From the NCBI GenBank assembly GCA_000149265.1, contig CH003098.1, forward strand, positions 515,284 to 579,283: 64,000 nucleotides of DNA. Direction: 5' to 3'. Shown piece by piece: positions 23,597-53,900 of the stretch. The DNA is from Ciona savignyi (lineage: Eukaryota; Chordata; Ascidiacea; Phlebobranchia; Cionidae). The notes beneath the pieces are model-generated. The model was not told where the DNA came from and searched no databases. It saw only the letters and a list, made by a program, of their open reading frames with translations. Position 1 is the stretch's first letter; each line of letters opens with the position of its first letter. The position numbers and the translations under genes were made by a program.

Positions 23597-24537
23597 AGTG
23601 GGTAAAATGGGCCCTTTAATTGCAAATTGGATTTTTTACTGTTATAAAGCCCGCTGGACTTAAGTTTTTCATGTGGTGTCACCTAATACCAATGACTTCA
23701 CAAATAACATGTTAACTTTTTTAATAATTTTTGTTAAATATATTTTATCAACAAAGAAAAATATTTCGTTAGTGGCCCATTTTAGACAAGGGTGTAGTCT
23801 AAAATGGGCCCCGGCCCGTTTTCGACATTAACATTTCGCTAGATAACAATATCAATATTCGCTTCCCATATAAACAATGTTATTACTTTTCTTTTTATGA
23901 TGTAGTTTTCTTTTTTTAATTTAAGACTTTGGATTACAACAATTACTTTTTATTTAATACACAGCTACTAGTATGCTAATGCAATAACACCTTGCTACTT
24001 TAGTGGAAGCATAACTATCAATTCATGTCATTAATAGCATTAAGAAAACCCCTTTAGTTTATTGTGAAACACATAATATGACTGTTAATGCTAAGTCTAG
24101 CCCTTTAGTACTGTTAATGCTAAGTCTAGCCCTGTTAGTTACCAAATGAACGCATGGGGGCCCATATTAGACAAGTGCCATCATACGACTTAAAATCTCT
24201 AAAACAAATCTTTAAAAAATAAGTTTTATTACTACCAGTAAAAGTAGGTCTAGGCTATATAGTTCTATTTAACTACAGTAAAAGTTATTTTAGTATTTAA
24301 TCTTCTCTATTATATATAAGCAGAAAACAAAAATTGCAAATTTATATTCAGACCTTCTCAAACCGAAATAACTACAGAAAACATTGAGTTTGGTGATTTC
24401 CCGCTCAAACTTCGGTTTGGAGATTCCATAATTTAATATACTGACACTGACACTGGTTCTCGCAGCAAATTTTATTCTTCAAAATATATTGAAAATTGGA
24501 AGGGGCCCATTTTACCCACGTGCTCCATTTTACCCAC
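23597..24537. mobile_element. Inverted-repeat element with gtgggtaaaatgggccc ends
   Basis: The left end reads agtgggtaaaatgggccc. The right end, read inwards on the minus strand, repeats it twice: agtgggtaaaatgg followed after five bases by gtgggtaaaatgggcccc. The shorter core taaaatgggcc or its complement recurs inside, at about 23776-23815 as an inverted pair around agacaagggtgtagtct and again near 24155 as gggcccatattagacaag. It has no transposase frame. I could not identify a target duplication, so the superfamily is undetermined. Confidence 0.6.
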
Positions 24538-24964
24538 TTTTTTAAATGAGGTCGATTATATGTGCTTATAGGCTGCCTTATTGTTGGCAATTTTAAATTA
24601 TGTTTTCATTAGTGGATAATTGCACAAAAAGATGGAAATCCCTCTGAACCCGGTACCGAAAAGACAAATGTGCCACCAGCACTGAAAAGTGGTTCTGCTG
24701 CGTGCAAATTTAAAAAAATGGGATATATCCTATTAAATTTTGTCATCCCTGTCGGATCATGTGTGTCCACATAAGTAAACTTGACACACAGCAACAAGTG
24801 TTCTATACAGTATACATTCATATCGCGATAGCCGTAAGGTTTAGGAAAATATTTATTACCGGTACGGCATTGGAAAATATTTCTGCAACATATTCTTTAT
24901 GATTTCTTTATGATAGAATTTGTGCTGTATATATATATAACAATACAGTTTCTTTGAATTAACT

Positions 24965-25256
24965 TAGGATATAGGATATTCATGTTTATCCCCGTGAATG
25001 GGAAAACCTAGGGGGGTTATCACACGGGCAATCGTCAGATCACCTCGCGCCCATCGTCGGGTTAACGGAGCTATTGCAGTGTGTTGTATATGATAGACAC
25101 GTTCCTTCAATTTTGTAGAACCCATTAATCCGCTGGGTTCAGGCAATGTCCGTAAAGTGCCTTGCCCAAGGACACAACCGACTAGCTAGCGACCAGTTTC
25201 GCACCTGCAACCTTTCGATTGAAAGGCGACGCACTTAACCGCTAGACCACCGGGCC
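24965..25256 (-). repeat. Full-length tRNA-derived SINE
   Basis: This is a second well-preserved copy of the SINE at 11150-11437, with the same order of tail, body and tRNA-like head. The head carries TGGTCTAGCGG and GGTTGCAGGTGCGAAAC on the minus strand. Differences from the first copy are scattered single bases. Confidence 0.87.
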
Positions 25257-25281
25257 GGACGAAACTTGACATTTAATATTT

Positions 25282-25383
25282 GTGGACATTAGCGCAATAC
25301 TACCAGCTAATGACCAGCCAATACTACCAGCTAATAACCAGCTAAACATTAGCGCAATACTAGGCCTACCAGCTAATGTCCAA
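25282..25383. repeat. Small inverted-end repeat cluster
   Basis: A segment of about 100 bp starts tggacattag and ends in the exact complement ctaatgtcca. Inside, cattagcgcaatacta and taccagctaat each recur, so the block is made of short direct repeats enclosed by inverted ends. It may be a very small MITE or a local rearrangement. Confidence 0.5.
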
Positions 25384-25478
25384 ATTCAAGTTTTGGAGTT
25401 TAGGATGTCGGAATACATATGTGTCTGAATTTAAGGTGTCATATTTAAGAGTATATTGTGTCGCCTTTGGTTTTTCAT

Positions 25479-25650
25479 TCGGCCACACGGCCGTAAAATG
25501 CTCAAAGATTTTTTTACCGAACCAAGTTTCGAACCCATAATGGGCTCGTCACTGAGACCGTTTTTTTTTGTATAAGAGTCGGTATATTGTATCGGTCGCG
25601 ACTCGCGTTAATTATTTGGCCACACGACCGTAAAATACTCAAAGAACTTA
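25479..25650 (-). repeat. Second dispersed repeat, dimeric copy
   Basis: The block cggccacacggccgtaaaat with ctcaaag occurs at about 25481-25513 and again at about 25617-25647, enclosing atgggctcgtcactgagacc and tgtatcggtcgcg. On the minus strand atgggttcgaaac fits the B-box consensus of polymerase III promoters. The related copy is at 23055-23225. Confidence 0.55.
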
Positions 25651-25759
25651 TGAATGTGAAATATTCTGATCACTACGACACCAAGTGATAGATCGTAGCA
25701 TGTTAATTTAAAAACAAACCGAACTGGTACTGTTACTTGAGTAGCTTCATAGTTTAGAA

Positions 25760-26267
25760 CAGGGGTTCCCAAGCTTTTCTCAGGACGACCCCAAAGACAA
25801 CTTTCAAGTGTCCAGTGCGACCCAAGGTCAATATATATTTTTTCACGAAACTTTGGACTAGTTTAGAGCCTCTTTCACTGGACTTAAATTAAATATTAGT
25901 TCCAATACTTGTCAGCCTACTGATAGCAAACTATCTTTGCTGCAAAGTACATACAAACAATTCAACTCTGCAAATCAACAACGTGTCATTCCATTATGAA
26001 CAATCAAACAGTGATGTCACAATAAGCACCTACATTTTCGATAGCATAAGTACAGACTTAGTTAGAGTGATGCCATATAAGCCTGTTTTACAGTAAGCCA
26101 TGGTACAAACTGCTAAATTTAACATGGTCTGTCAAATCTTAGATGTTTTGTACATCCATTATTACCATACCTCACTGACCCCACCGACCCCATGACCTGT
26201 TTGCGACCCCACCTACTTATCACTCCGACCCCATTTTGGGTCGCGACCCCTGGTTTGGGAACCCCTG
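25760..26267. mobile_element. hAT-like MITE with perfect target duplication
   Basis: The left end reads caggggttcccaagc and the right end gcttgggaac-like tggtttgggaacccctg, giving near-complementary ends. The 8 bases gtttagaa flank it exactly on both sides (25752-25759 and 26268-26275). CAGGGGTTCCCAA ends and an 8-bp duplication identify a hAT element. Subterminal cgacccc motifs are repeated many times at the right end and a few times at the left. No transposase frame is present. Confidence 0.88.
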
Positions 26268-26551
26268 GTTTAGAAAATAGATTTTCCAGGCACAATTCAG
26301 TTTCATTTATTAAACTACGGTACGGTAAATAAAAATAGACTAAACTAAAATAAATTGTATAAAGCGTTGCTTGCTCCACAATTTTACATAGCCATGTATT
26401 ATTAATTTACTTGACGGTGTGTCAGGCCGGCCCTATTTGTTAATGTATTATTTATGTGTTGATTTAGGCCTATTTCTGATACTACTTACCATTTTAATAT
26501 TATTTGTACAGTGGGTTTAAAAATATATAGGACTGTTTTTACCTTGGAAAT

Positions 26552-29169
26552 ATGGAAGAGAGGCGAAAATGTATTTTAAAGACTCGACTGGATAAAATTG
26601 TAATCACTGTCGTTCATATTCTTATGTGTGGTGTTTATTTGTTTGAACTGCTTGTAATATTGCCGAGAATTTATGAAGATAGCAGTTCAGTCGGAAAAAA
26701 TCTTCATATTGTTGCCGGTTAGTAACTTTTTATTGCTTTAGTTTTTTGTGTGATATATTTGTTTAATTTTCAACAGCGTCTGTTACAACACAATCAACTA
26801 CCGGTACCATTAACAGTGTCTGTTACTTTACAATCTACTACAAGTACCAGTAGCGAACAATTGGTTTCAAACCCCCAATCTTTCGGCTGATCGTTTGACA
26901 AGCTACCGGTACTACTTGTACTGAGTACTTAAGCAATGGACATGGTTAAAACTGCTGTAAATGTTTTTGGAACCTAGATGTTCCCTGTGATTTTCCTTTG
27001 TAAATATGATGTTGGGTATATTTCGGGGGGTAAAAATTAGGAGAATAGGATATTCATGTTTATCCCTGTGAATGGGAAAACCAATGGGGTTAACACAAAT
27101 CATTTCACGTCCACCGCCAGGTTATTGAAGCTATTGCAGTGTGTTGTGTATGATGCATTCCTTAATTAATAGAAACCATTAATCCGCTAGGTTCAGGCAA
27201 TGTCTTTTTGGTGCCATGCCCAAGGACACAACCGACTAGCTAGCGATCGAATAAACATTATTATGATTGTAAATACCAGTACTCCTTCAATTGAGAATAT
27301 ATCAGTATTGATATCAATTACCAAAACTTTGTAATTTACACATCCTAGGTACTTGGATACTGTTCAATGCAATTGCCTCACTGTGGAAATTTGTTCTGGT
27401 TGATCCTGGTACCGGATCATTAATTTTGCCAAGCATGTTAAAGCCAGGTTGGCGATTTTGCTGGAAATGTGAAGCAAACTATCCACCAAGGTAAGCTGCT
27501 GTCTTGACTTAATTTTTAGGTTGTACGATTGCCCTTGTTATATGACGATTGCCATTATTATAAAAATTAACCTTTCTTGTGATTTCCAATTCACATGGAT
27601 AAAAATAAATAACCGGTTCTATTATACTCCTTTCTTTAATTACTAAGGTCGTTCCACTGTTTTCAATGCGAGCAATGTGTGCTTGTACGTGACCATCACT
27701 GCATCATTGGCTCAAACTGTGTCGGTTATCGTACTAGAAGATATTTTCATCTTATGGCATTCTACATGTGGTTCGCTCTGCTGTATGCCAACTTGCTAAA
27801 TATGGACTTTGTGTGGGAGCTTTTCCATTCATTCGGTTCAAAGTTAGTAATAAATTGGATGATTATTATGAGTAATGAACTATATTCCAGTACCTGATGT
27901 AAAGATACCTTTTACTGCTCAATATTATTGTTTAAAAGGAAACCAACTTATATATTTACCATCATTTAAATCAAGCAGATTGTAAACTATTTATAAAATA
28001 TTTTTACTTACAAACACATTGAAAAAGGCTCAATTTAACTGCTGTTTAGATTACATATAGCATTTTCAAATAATATCAATCTTGTCTTAAAATTTTAATT
28101 TAAAATTTAAAAATGGGTGGTGCCCAGTTAAATCTTTCACATAGCCTAAATCAATCTACAGTTTGGTCTATTAACTTATTCAATTTTATTTAAGGACATT
28201 ATTAACAATGTTCATGCCGCTGTTGGCCTGGATCTTTGGAGTTGCTGAAGGTGAAACACTGGCGATGGCGTTCTTCTCATCCTTTTGCATACTAGCGTTC
28301 CTATACGGCACTGCAGTCATTCTTTTTCATATCCGGAACACACTAAAGTAAGTGTTTAAATAGGATAGCTGATTTATTCCATAGTATGGAATCATCAGAA
28401 TATGATGTCCTACCATTCAGGTGATTATTTCATTCATTGCATTGCAGTTAGTAGTAGTTATTGCATTTTTAAACATACATTTTTGATCCACTGGAACTAG
28501 AAAACATGTATTTATTACCTTGCCAACAAAAACAATCCACCTAATTTGCCAGCTTGCATATACTTCATACTTAACTGCTATGTCACACCACCAGACCAGT
28601 ATTTATGATTTTTATGGATTTTATAAAATGTTCATTTTAATTCTGTTCAGTAACTGTGAGAAGATCAGAACTTCTATGAATAGAATGGTGTTTTTCTTTC
28701 AACTTATTTTATCTGTGTTTGTGTTTTATTACACAATATAGTTCATTATGACTAGCTCCAATTACCAGTGCTATTGCAGTGTGTTGTATAAAATGTAAGT
28801 TTAAGTTAAATGTATCAATTTACTGGATTCAAGCAAAGTCCTATTAGTGTCCTGGCAAAGGAAACAAACACTGTTAAGATGATCCGTTAAACCTGTGACT
28901 GACTACCGAATCTTCTACTACCTAGTTGCATTAACATTTAAACTACATCAGCTAAACTGTTCACTTTATTTAGAGGAAGGACGACACACGAAGAAGCCAA
29001 GGGGTTGGGTGCTAAATATAATCTCGGCTTGACTGAGAATATGAAATCAACCTTTGGGAATAACTGGAAATTTGCTTGGTTATCCCCCCTTATTCCCAGC
29101 CCTATGCCTGGCGATGGTCTTACTTTTGTGGAAAAGGAACTACTCAGTCAATGTGGGAAAAATTTATAG
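26552..29169 (+). CDS. ZDHHC24: DHHC palmitoyltransferase, ZDHHC24 orthologue
   Basis: Exons: 26552-26717, 27349-27490, 27648-27842, 28195-28347 and 28974-29169. All have GT/AG junctions and consistent phases, giving 283 residues, essentially the length of human ZDHHC24. Hydrophobic segments lie near residues 16-38, 57-74, 132-150, 170-190 and 194-212. The Cys-rich domain spans about 92-135 with CWKC, HCFQCEQCVLVRDHHC and GSNCVGYRTRRYF; the catalytic Cys is residue 121 of the DHHC. The TTxE motif appears as TTHE at 222-225. The C-terminal WLSPLIPSPMPGDGLTF matches the SPLPGDGITF tail that is characteristic of ZDHHC24. DHHC enzymes transfer palmitate from acyl-CoA to cysteines of target proteins, on Golgi or other internal membranes. 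The frame is fully intact. Introns 1 and 4 contain SINE sequence or relics. Confidence 0.93.
27041..27250 (-). repeat. SINE truncated at its tRNA head, in ZDHHC24 intron 1
   Basis: The tail (ggatattcatgtttatccc) and body match the full-length SINE copies, but the match stops at gctagcgatcga just before the tRNA-derived head. Loss of the promoter end is what incomplete reverse transcription from the 3' end produces. Confidence 0.75.
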
Positions 29170-29859
29170 CCTAAAAGAACACTACTTTTAACATTTATTT
29201 TTCTAATTGTTTTAAAAATTGCAGAACTTAATGTATGGTTACTGCTATTTTTTTTCTTGATAAAAAAAAACACATTAGCCTATTCTACAAAAAAATCTAT
29301 AAGACAGTAGTTGCACACCTGAAAAACAAACAACAATATTACTATTCTGTGCATTAGGTTTGCCGAGCATCCTATAAATTCAGCAATATGCAATGACTTA
29401 AATTCTCTAAAACTATTTTATCTTTGTAAACAATATTTAATTTTTGTTTTTGTATAGAGTAGCAAAATCGATCTACAAAAAATTTAACTACCCGTGCTCT
29501 ACTATTTTACACTTATGATGATATAACCATGCAAGAATTCAAAACTTTCTTAAAAAGCAAACCTGTGTGTTAAATTTTACTATGTATTTCTATCTTAACT
29601 TTGTTAGTTTACGTCCAAAGTCTACCAAATGATCTTTAACTTATCACAATACAGCCATATTACAATTTTAATATTAAGTTAACCCATAGGTTTTGTTTCA
29701 CACCTTGATTTAATTTTCCTAACCATGCTTTGAAGAGTCTTTATGGTAGAGAAGAGTAACTGCAATTATCAATACTCTTTTGATATCCCGTGTAACCCCA
29801 AGAAATATAGGGCAGTTGTCTTGTCAATTTTTATGTATACGTTCGTACACACATGTTTT

Positions 29860-30095
29860 ATCGCCGTGGATGGAAACACGCAAGTTGTGCTTTCATACAG
29901 GCAATCGTCAGGTCACTGGTTTACCGACAATGTGGTGAAAGGTTTTATATGATTGAAACGTTGTTTTTTTAGGTTTAGTAGAACCCATTTATTCACTAGT
30001 GTACCCCAAGTGTGCACAAATAACAACCGACTCTAGCGACCAGTTGCGATCCCAAAACCCTTCGGTTATATAGGGACGCACAAAGTTGTTTAGCA
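29860..30095 (-). repeat. Old full-length SINE copy downstream of ZDHHC24
   Basis: Ordered blocks include gccgtggatggaaacac, acaggcaatcgtcaggtcac, gtagaaccca, acaaccga, gcgaccagttgcgatc and a degenerate head ending gggacgcac. They follow the SINE consensus inferred from the other copies, with many substitutions and small deletions. Confidence 0.65.
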
Positions 30096-31408
30096 CGAAA
30101 ATTTCTCCTTTAGCTCGCAATAAATACTGTTGATACCCTTGAGAATTACGCCATGCAATGTGCGGTAGAATTAGAACTTATCAAATAAACAAGAAGGATT
30201 ACTATGCGTTTGTTTGTTGCTTTTCGGTCGTGTAGGGGTAGATTTATGGCTCAACACGAGTGTTAATCTTAGTTGGTGCGACCACCCACCTTTGAACCTC
30301 GACACAGCACTGAAAATTCCGTATCTTTAGGCTAAATTATACTTATAAAGGAAACAACGGTTTCTATTTTTTCAAGTAACGTACAAATCTCTTACTTAGG
30401 TCCTCATTTGGCTCTTTCGCGATAATGTCCTGAATAGTTTAGCCGGATTTTACCTTGGGATTTTGTTTTCTGACTGCTTAATTTTGGTTCCAGATCTGTA
30501 ATAATGGAAGCCCTGAATATATAAAACATAGCAGTATAATCTTATTTTTTTCTAGTAAGAAAGGGTTTCTTCAAACAACAAACGCTTTGCTTCGTTTTAT
30601 AGCATGTTTAGTTTCGCATTTTTCCAGAATTAAAAACCATGTTTAGTTTTTGCATATTTCCAAATTAAAAAATAGAGGACTAGTTAACTATAGTATCAAA
30701 TATTTACTCCTCTTTATGTTATACGACTTAAACGAACGTGTCCAAAATACCACAGTTACAAAGTCGATTTTATTTTGTTTCAGAATTAAGTCATTTACAG
30801 TTCGCGTTTTATGTCTATATGATGTAATGTATAACAAGTGACCATAACGCCAGCATTATATATCAAAACTAGTTCGACAAGGAGTACTTTAATTGAGTTG
30901 AACAACAGTAGCACGACATTGTGCAAATTGAAAAAGCTGCCGCGCATTAGTAGAATTCACACGACATACCTGGCCCATTCACGAGCGCAGGACATAACTC
31001 TCACAGTTCAAGTATTGAAGGCATTACTGCATTTATGGTGATTTATTTCATTTTGCAGTTTTGAGGGGTATACGGTATATCTTTTTCTAATCATTGCAAC
31101 CTTCCCTCTGACCAAGCGCGATTTAAAATGCCCGCAACAACCTTAGAGGAGGTTACACATAATAAACGTTGACCAACCTAATCTATGAATAGCTGCACCC
31201 ATGAGCAAGGGTGTACACTTTTAGCAGCATAAAACTTGTGTGACGAGATAATGAGAACGTTACAGTGGCAGGCGCCCATAGGATTCGGTCTTCCAACCGA
31301 AACATGCTATAGAAATAAAAAGTAATATATTAGAAGTCTCTATAAATACTATAATGGTTGTTCTTCGGGCGAGGGCCGTAGAAATCAGAATAATTCCCTA
31401 AGTTTGAG
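30096..31408. other. Spacer between ZDHHC24 and Lmx1
   Basis: The two genes converge here. I see no coding sequence, and the part nearest 31408 is the presumed Lmx1 3' untranslated region. No repeat with legible ends was found. Confidence 0.5.
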
Positions 31409-50903
<19,495 letters not shown>

Positions 50904-53900
50904 ATCGATCAGATTTTCCAGCGTAGCTTGCAAAATCAGTCTCTCTTATAACGCTGCTTTTAATTGCTCAGCAAAATCAGTAAATGGCTTGAAAATTTCC
51001 TAAAACCACTATTTATGCTCTGCAAAGGGAAACGGCGTCTAAAGTTAGACGTGCGCGTGACACAGTTTCCTTGTTACACTCGCACAGCACTTGCGCTATA
51101 TCCTGTTGAAAAATAAAAATGGCGGAAAGCAAGTCGCTGGCGACTGCTCGTTGTCCGCTCAACAAATTCATCCAAATCAGCCAGGTCATCCGATCGTCCT
51201 GTAATATAAGCTTCTCCCTTTTTCATTTTTTTCCGGCGAGTGCCCGGATGCCCTGATGCATAATTCCTCGGATAACAGTCTATCATTGCGCAATAGCCGA
51301 TTGGGAAAGTGTTCCCGGTTCTCTCGTATGGAGATAAGAAAGGGTGCGATAAGCCTTCCAGTTCAATATGGACGGATAAGGGATAGGAAGTACATTCTGA
51401 GCCTAAGTTCAGCCGGTAAGTAGCAAATTATAAACGGATCACGTTTATGGCGGTTTACTGAAATGATAAAACATAACCTAAACCGTTATACTAATCCAAC
51501 AACGCAACACACTAAAAATACAAGCCAATATAATGACTGAAAACTAAGCGATTTCTTACATAAAAACTTTCTTATCACACAAATTTCAGTAAAACTATTC
51601 TTGTAAATCAATAAAAAATATTCTTTTCAATCTATAGAAAATATATATCTGAAAAATTACCAAGCACTGCAGTGCCGGGACTACGGATCATGACCTTTGC
51701 GTGGCTTCACTGGCAACACACACAACTTGCGTGCATTCGAAATGTTTATGTACAAACGTTTGGTTATTGCCGCTAGCACACAGCGACTCACTGCCTAACG
51801 TCAAATCTCGAATGCAAATATTCGCTCTGGTCGCAAGTAGCACAGCGTCGGACAGGCCATCGAGCTGATTTGTAGAAACTACAGCGGCTAATCTGCTATT
51901 AGGTTTAAACCTTTGCCAAAATCTAGCCTTAACCAAAACAAAACAACAGATTTTTCTTGTATGTTAAAGAAAAATAATATTATAAGTCTGACTAAAGCTG
52001 CCATAAATCCTTTGCATGGAGACAAGGTATACAGCCGTTACACAATGGTGCTTAATGTGAATTATAAATACTATCAACTACGAATGTGTGTATTCTAAAC
52101 ACGGTTAATTCGGGATCTAATCGACAGGTTGCGCCAGCCGGCAAAATAATACGAACCTGGTTAATCCGGTATAATCCCGGCTGTGACATTTATATGTTAC
52201 TGCTGGTGTCGCGAGTATGTATGGTCGGATCGAAGGAAAATCCACGGGCTGCGGTGTACCGGATTTCGACAGGCAAGGTGTAAATATTATGCCTTGCTAC
52301 AGGTCGTCGCCGAGCCAAATACGGGCAGCGTAGGTTAAATTTTTCGCAATTTTTACTCGGCCGATGCAGAATGTCAAGGCGGAAGCGGCTCGCAGCGCAA
52401 CGTGCATTTTACGCATTACACGAGGCGTTCTAATTTTAGACAACTAACCTCTGAATTCTCATCCTTTCAACAAAGTGCCCATCACCCCGTCTATGGGCGT
52501 CTGCATACGGAATTGAACTTAATATTTAACAAAATAATTATGTAATTATCCCAATTAAAAAGCTGGTCATTTATCCCAATTAAAAAGCTGGTAACATATT
52601 CCAGTTAACATTCCTGAATTAGTATCAAAAATAAACAATTTTCCCTTCGGGCTAAATTCTACTGACGCAATATAACGAAACACTATACGTCCTTTCCACC
52701 TCTCGCTGTTACTCAACGTTCTAACCGGAGGCTCCATCCAGTAACTGCTCTTTAGCGCACGCTCACAAACCAATGATTTCGAATAACAAAGGTGACCACG
52801 CACCTGTGCGCTGTCCGGGCCGGCTGACACAATTCGAACTTGGGCGCCGTGACCCCAAACGGGATTTGGCGCACTTGACACTTGTAACCATGCTGCGAGC
52901 GTATACCGTTACCGACAATCGCATTGTCCGCTACTGCAACTCTGATCCCATGCACTGCTATTGTTCCGACGAAGTGGGTTAGTTGCGATCAGGCAGCTGC
53001 GGATTCCGTGAAAGGATCTATGTTGGCACACAGAGCGCATACACAACGCAATGGGTTCTACTTCTCTCATGCAATACGAGACGAGGTGTTGCACTCTGCA
53101 CGACGAGCTACGAAACTCAATGCCATTTGTACTTCCCACGCAAAATCTCTAAACAGTGCCGCCACGCTTTCAAGCTTGTTTATAAAAAAACACTGACAAG
53201 CGAAGCAAGAGCTGCGGCAATGTAAGCGGAGCCGACCAAGAGAAGGTATGTATAACCTGGCCGTTCTCTCACCAGATTCCGTTTGCATTATTCATTATAA
53301 ATGAATTTCAAATGCTATGAGACTCAGACTTTGCTGCGATCTGGTTTCACCAGATAAATTCTCAGCGTAGGCCAATGGGCGCCTGACGAGCCCATCAGCA
53401 CAACGTGCACTTATACAAACACTATCTTATATACAACACCACCTTGCAACCACACCTATTGGCTAAACAATAGGTGCTAATGTAACTTCACACTTTTTCA
53501 GAAATATAAGTTGCATTCCTGAACACGCCCTAACCTTTTTGACCTCAAAATAATGCTGTTTACGTTACTCTATAGTTCAAACACGTAATTTTACATATAT
53601 AAATCTTAATACAAACGTCATATGAAAGTCGGGTAGCTGAGACAACGTTATATCGAACCTCCGTCTAGACTCGCATAAGCGATTAAGAGAAGTATTCGTG
53701 CAGCGAACGAATTGACTGAGCGTCTGACTTTTTCTCTCCCATCGTGTTGGTCTATCAGCGATTTCCCTTTCTTTTCCGGTGTGCTTGTTGTAAAATGGCG
53801 TCTTAGCAGTCGAAGCAAAAGGGATATTGTTACGCTTAGAAACATGAGAAGCTGTATCTATATACTGGACTCTATCGGCCTGAATTCCGTTTACTGCTAA

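Noticed and set aside
28751-28915. Further SINE copy in ZDHHC24 intron 4
   Set aside because: Only short blocks such as gctattgcagtgtgttgtat match; too decayed to delimit, so not listed as a separate feature.
51118-51204. ATGGCGGAAAGC start as a gene divergent from Lmx1
   Set aside because: The frame ends after 28 codons and no donor lies in it at a usable phase.
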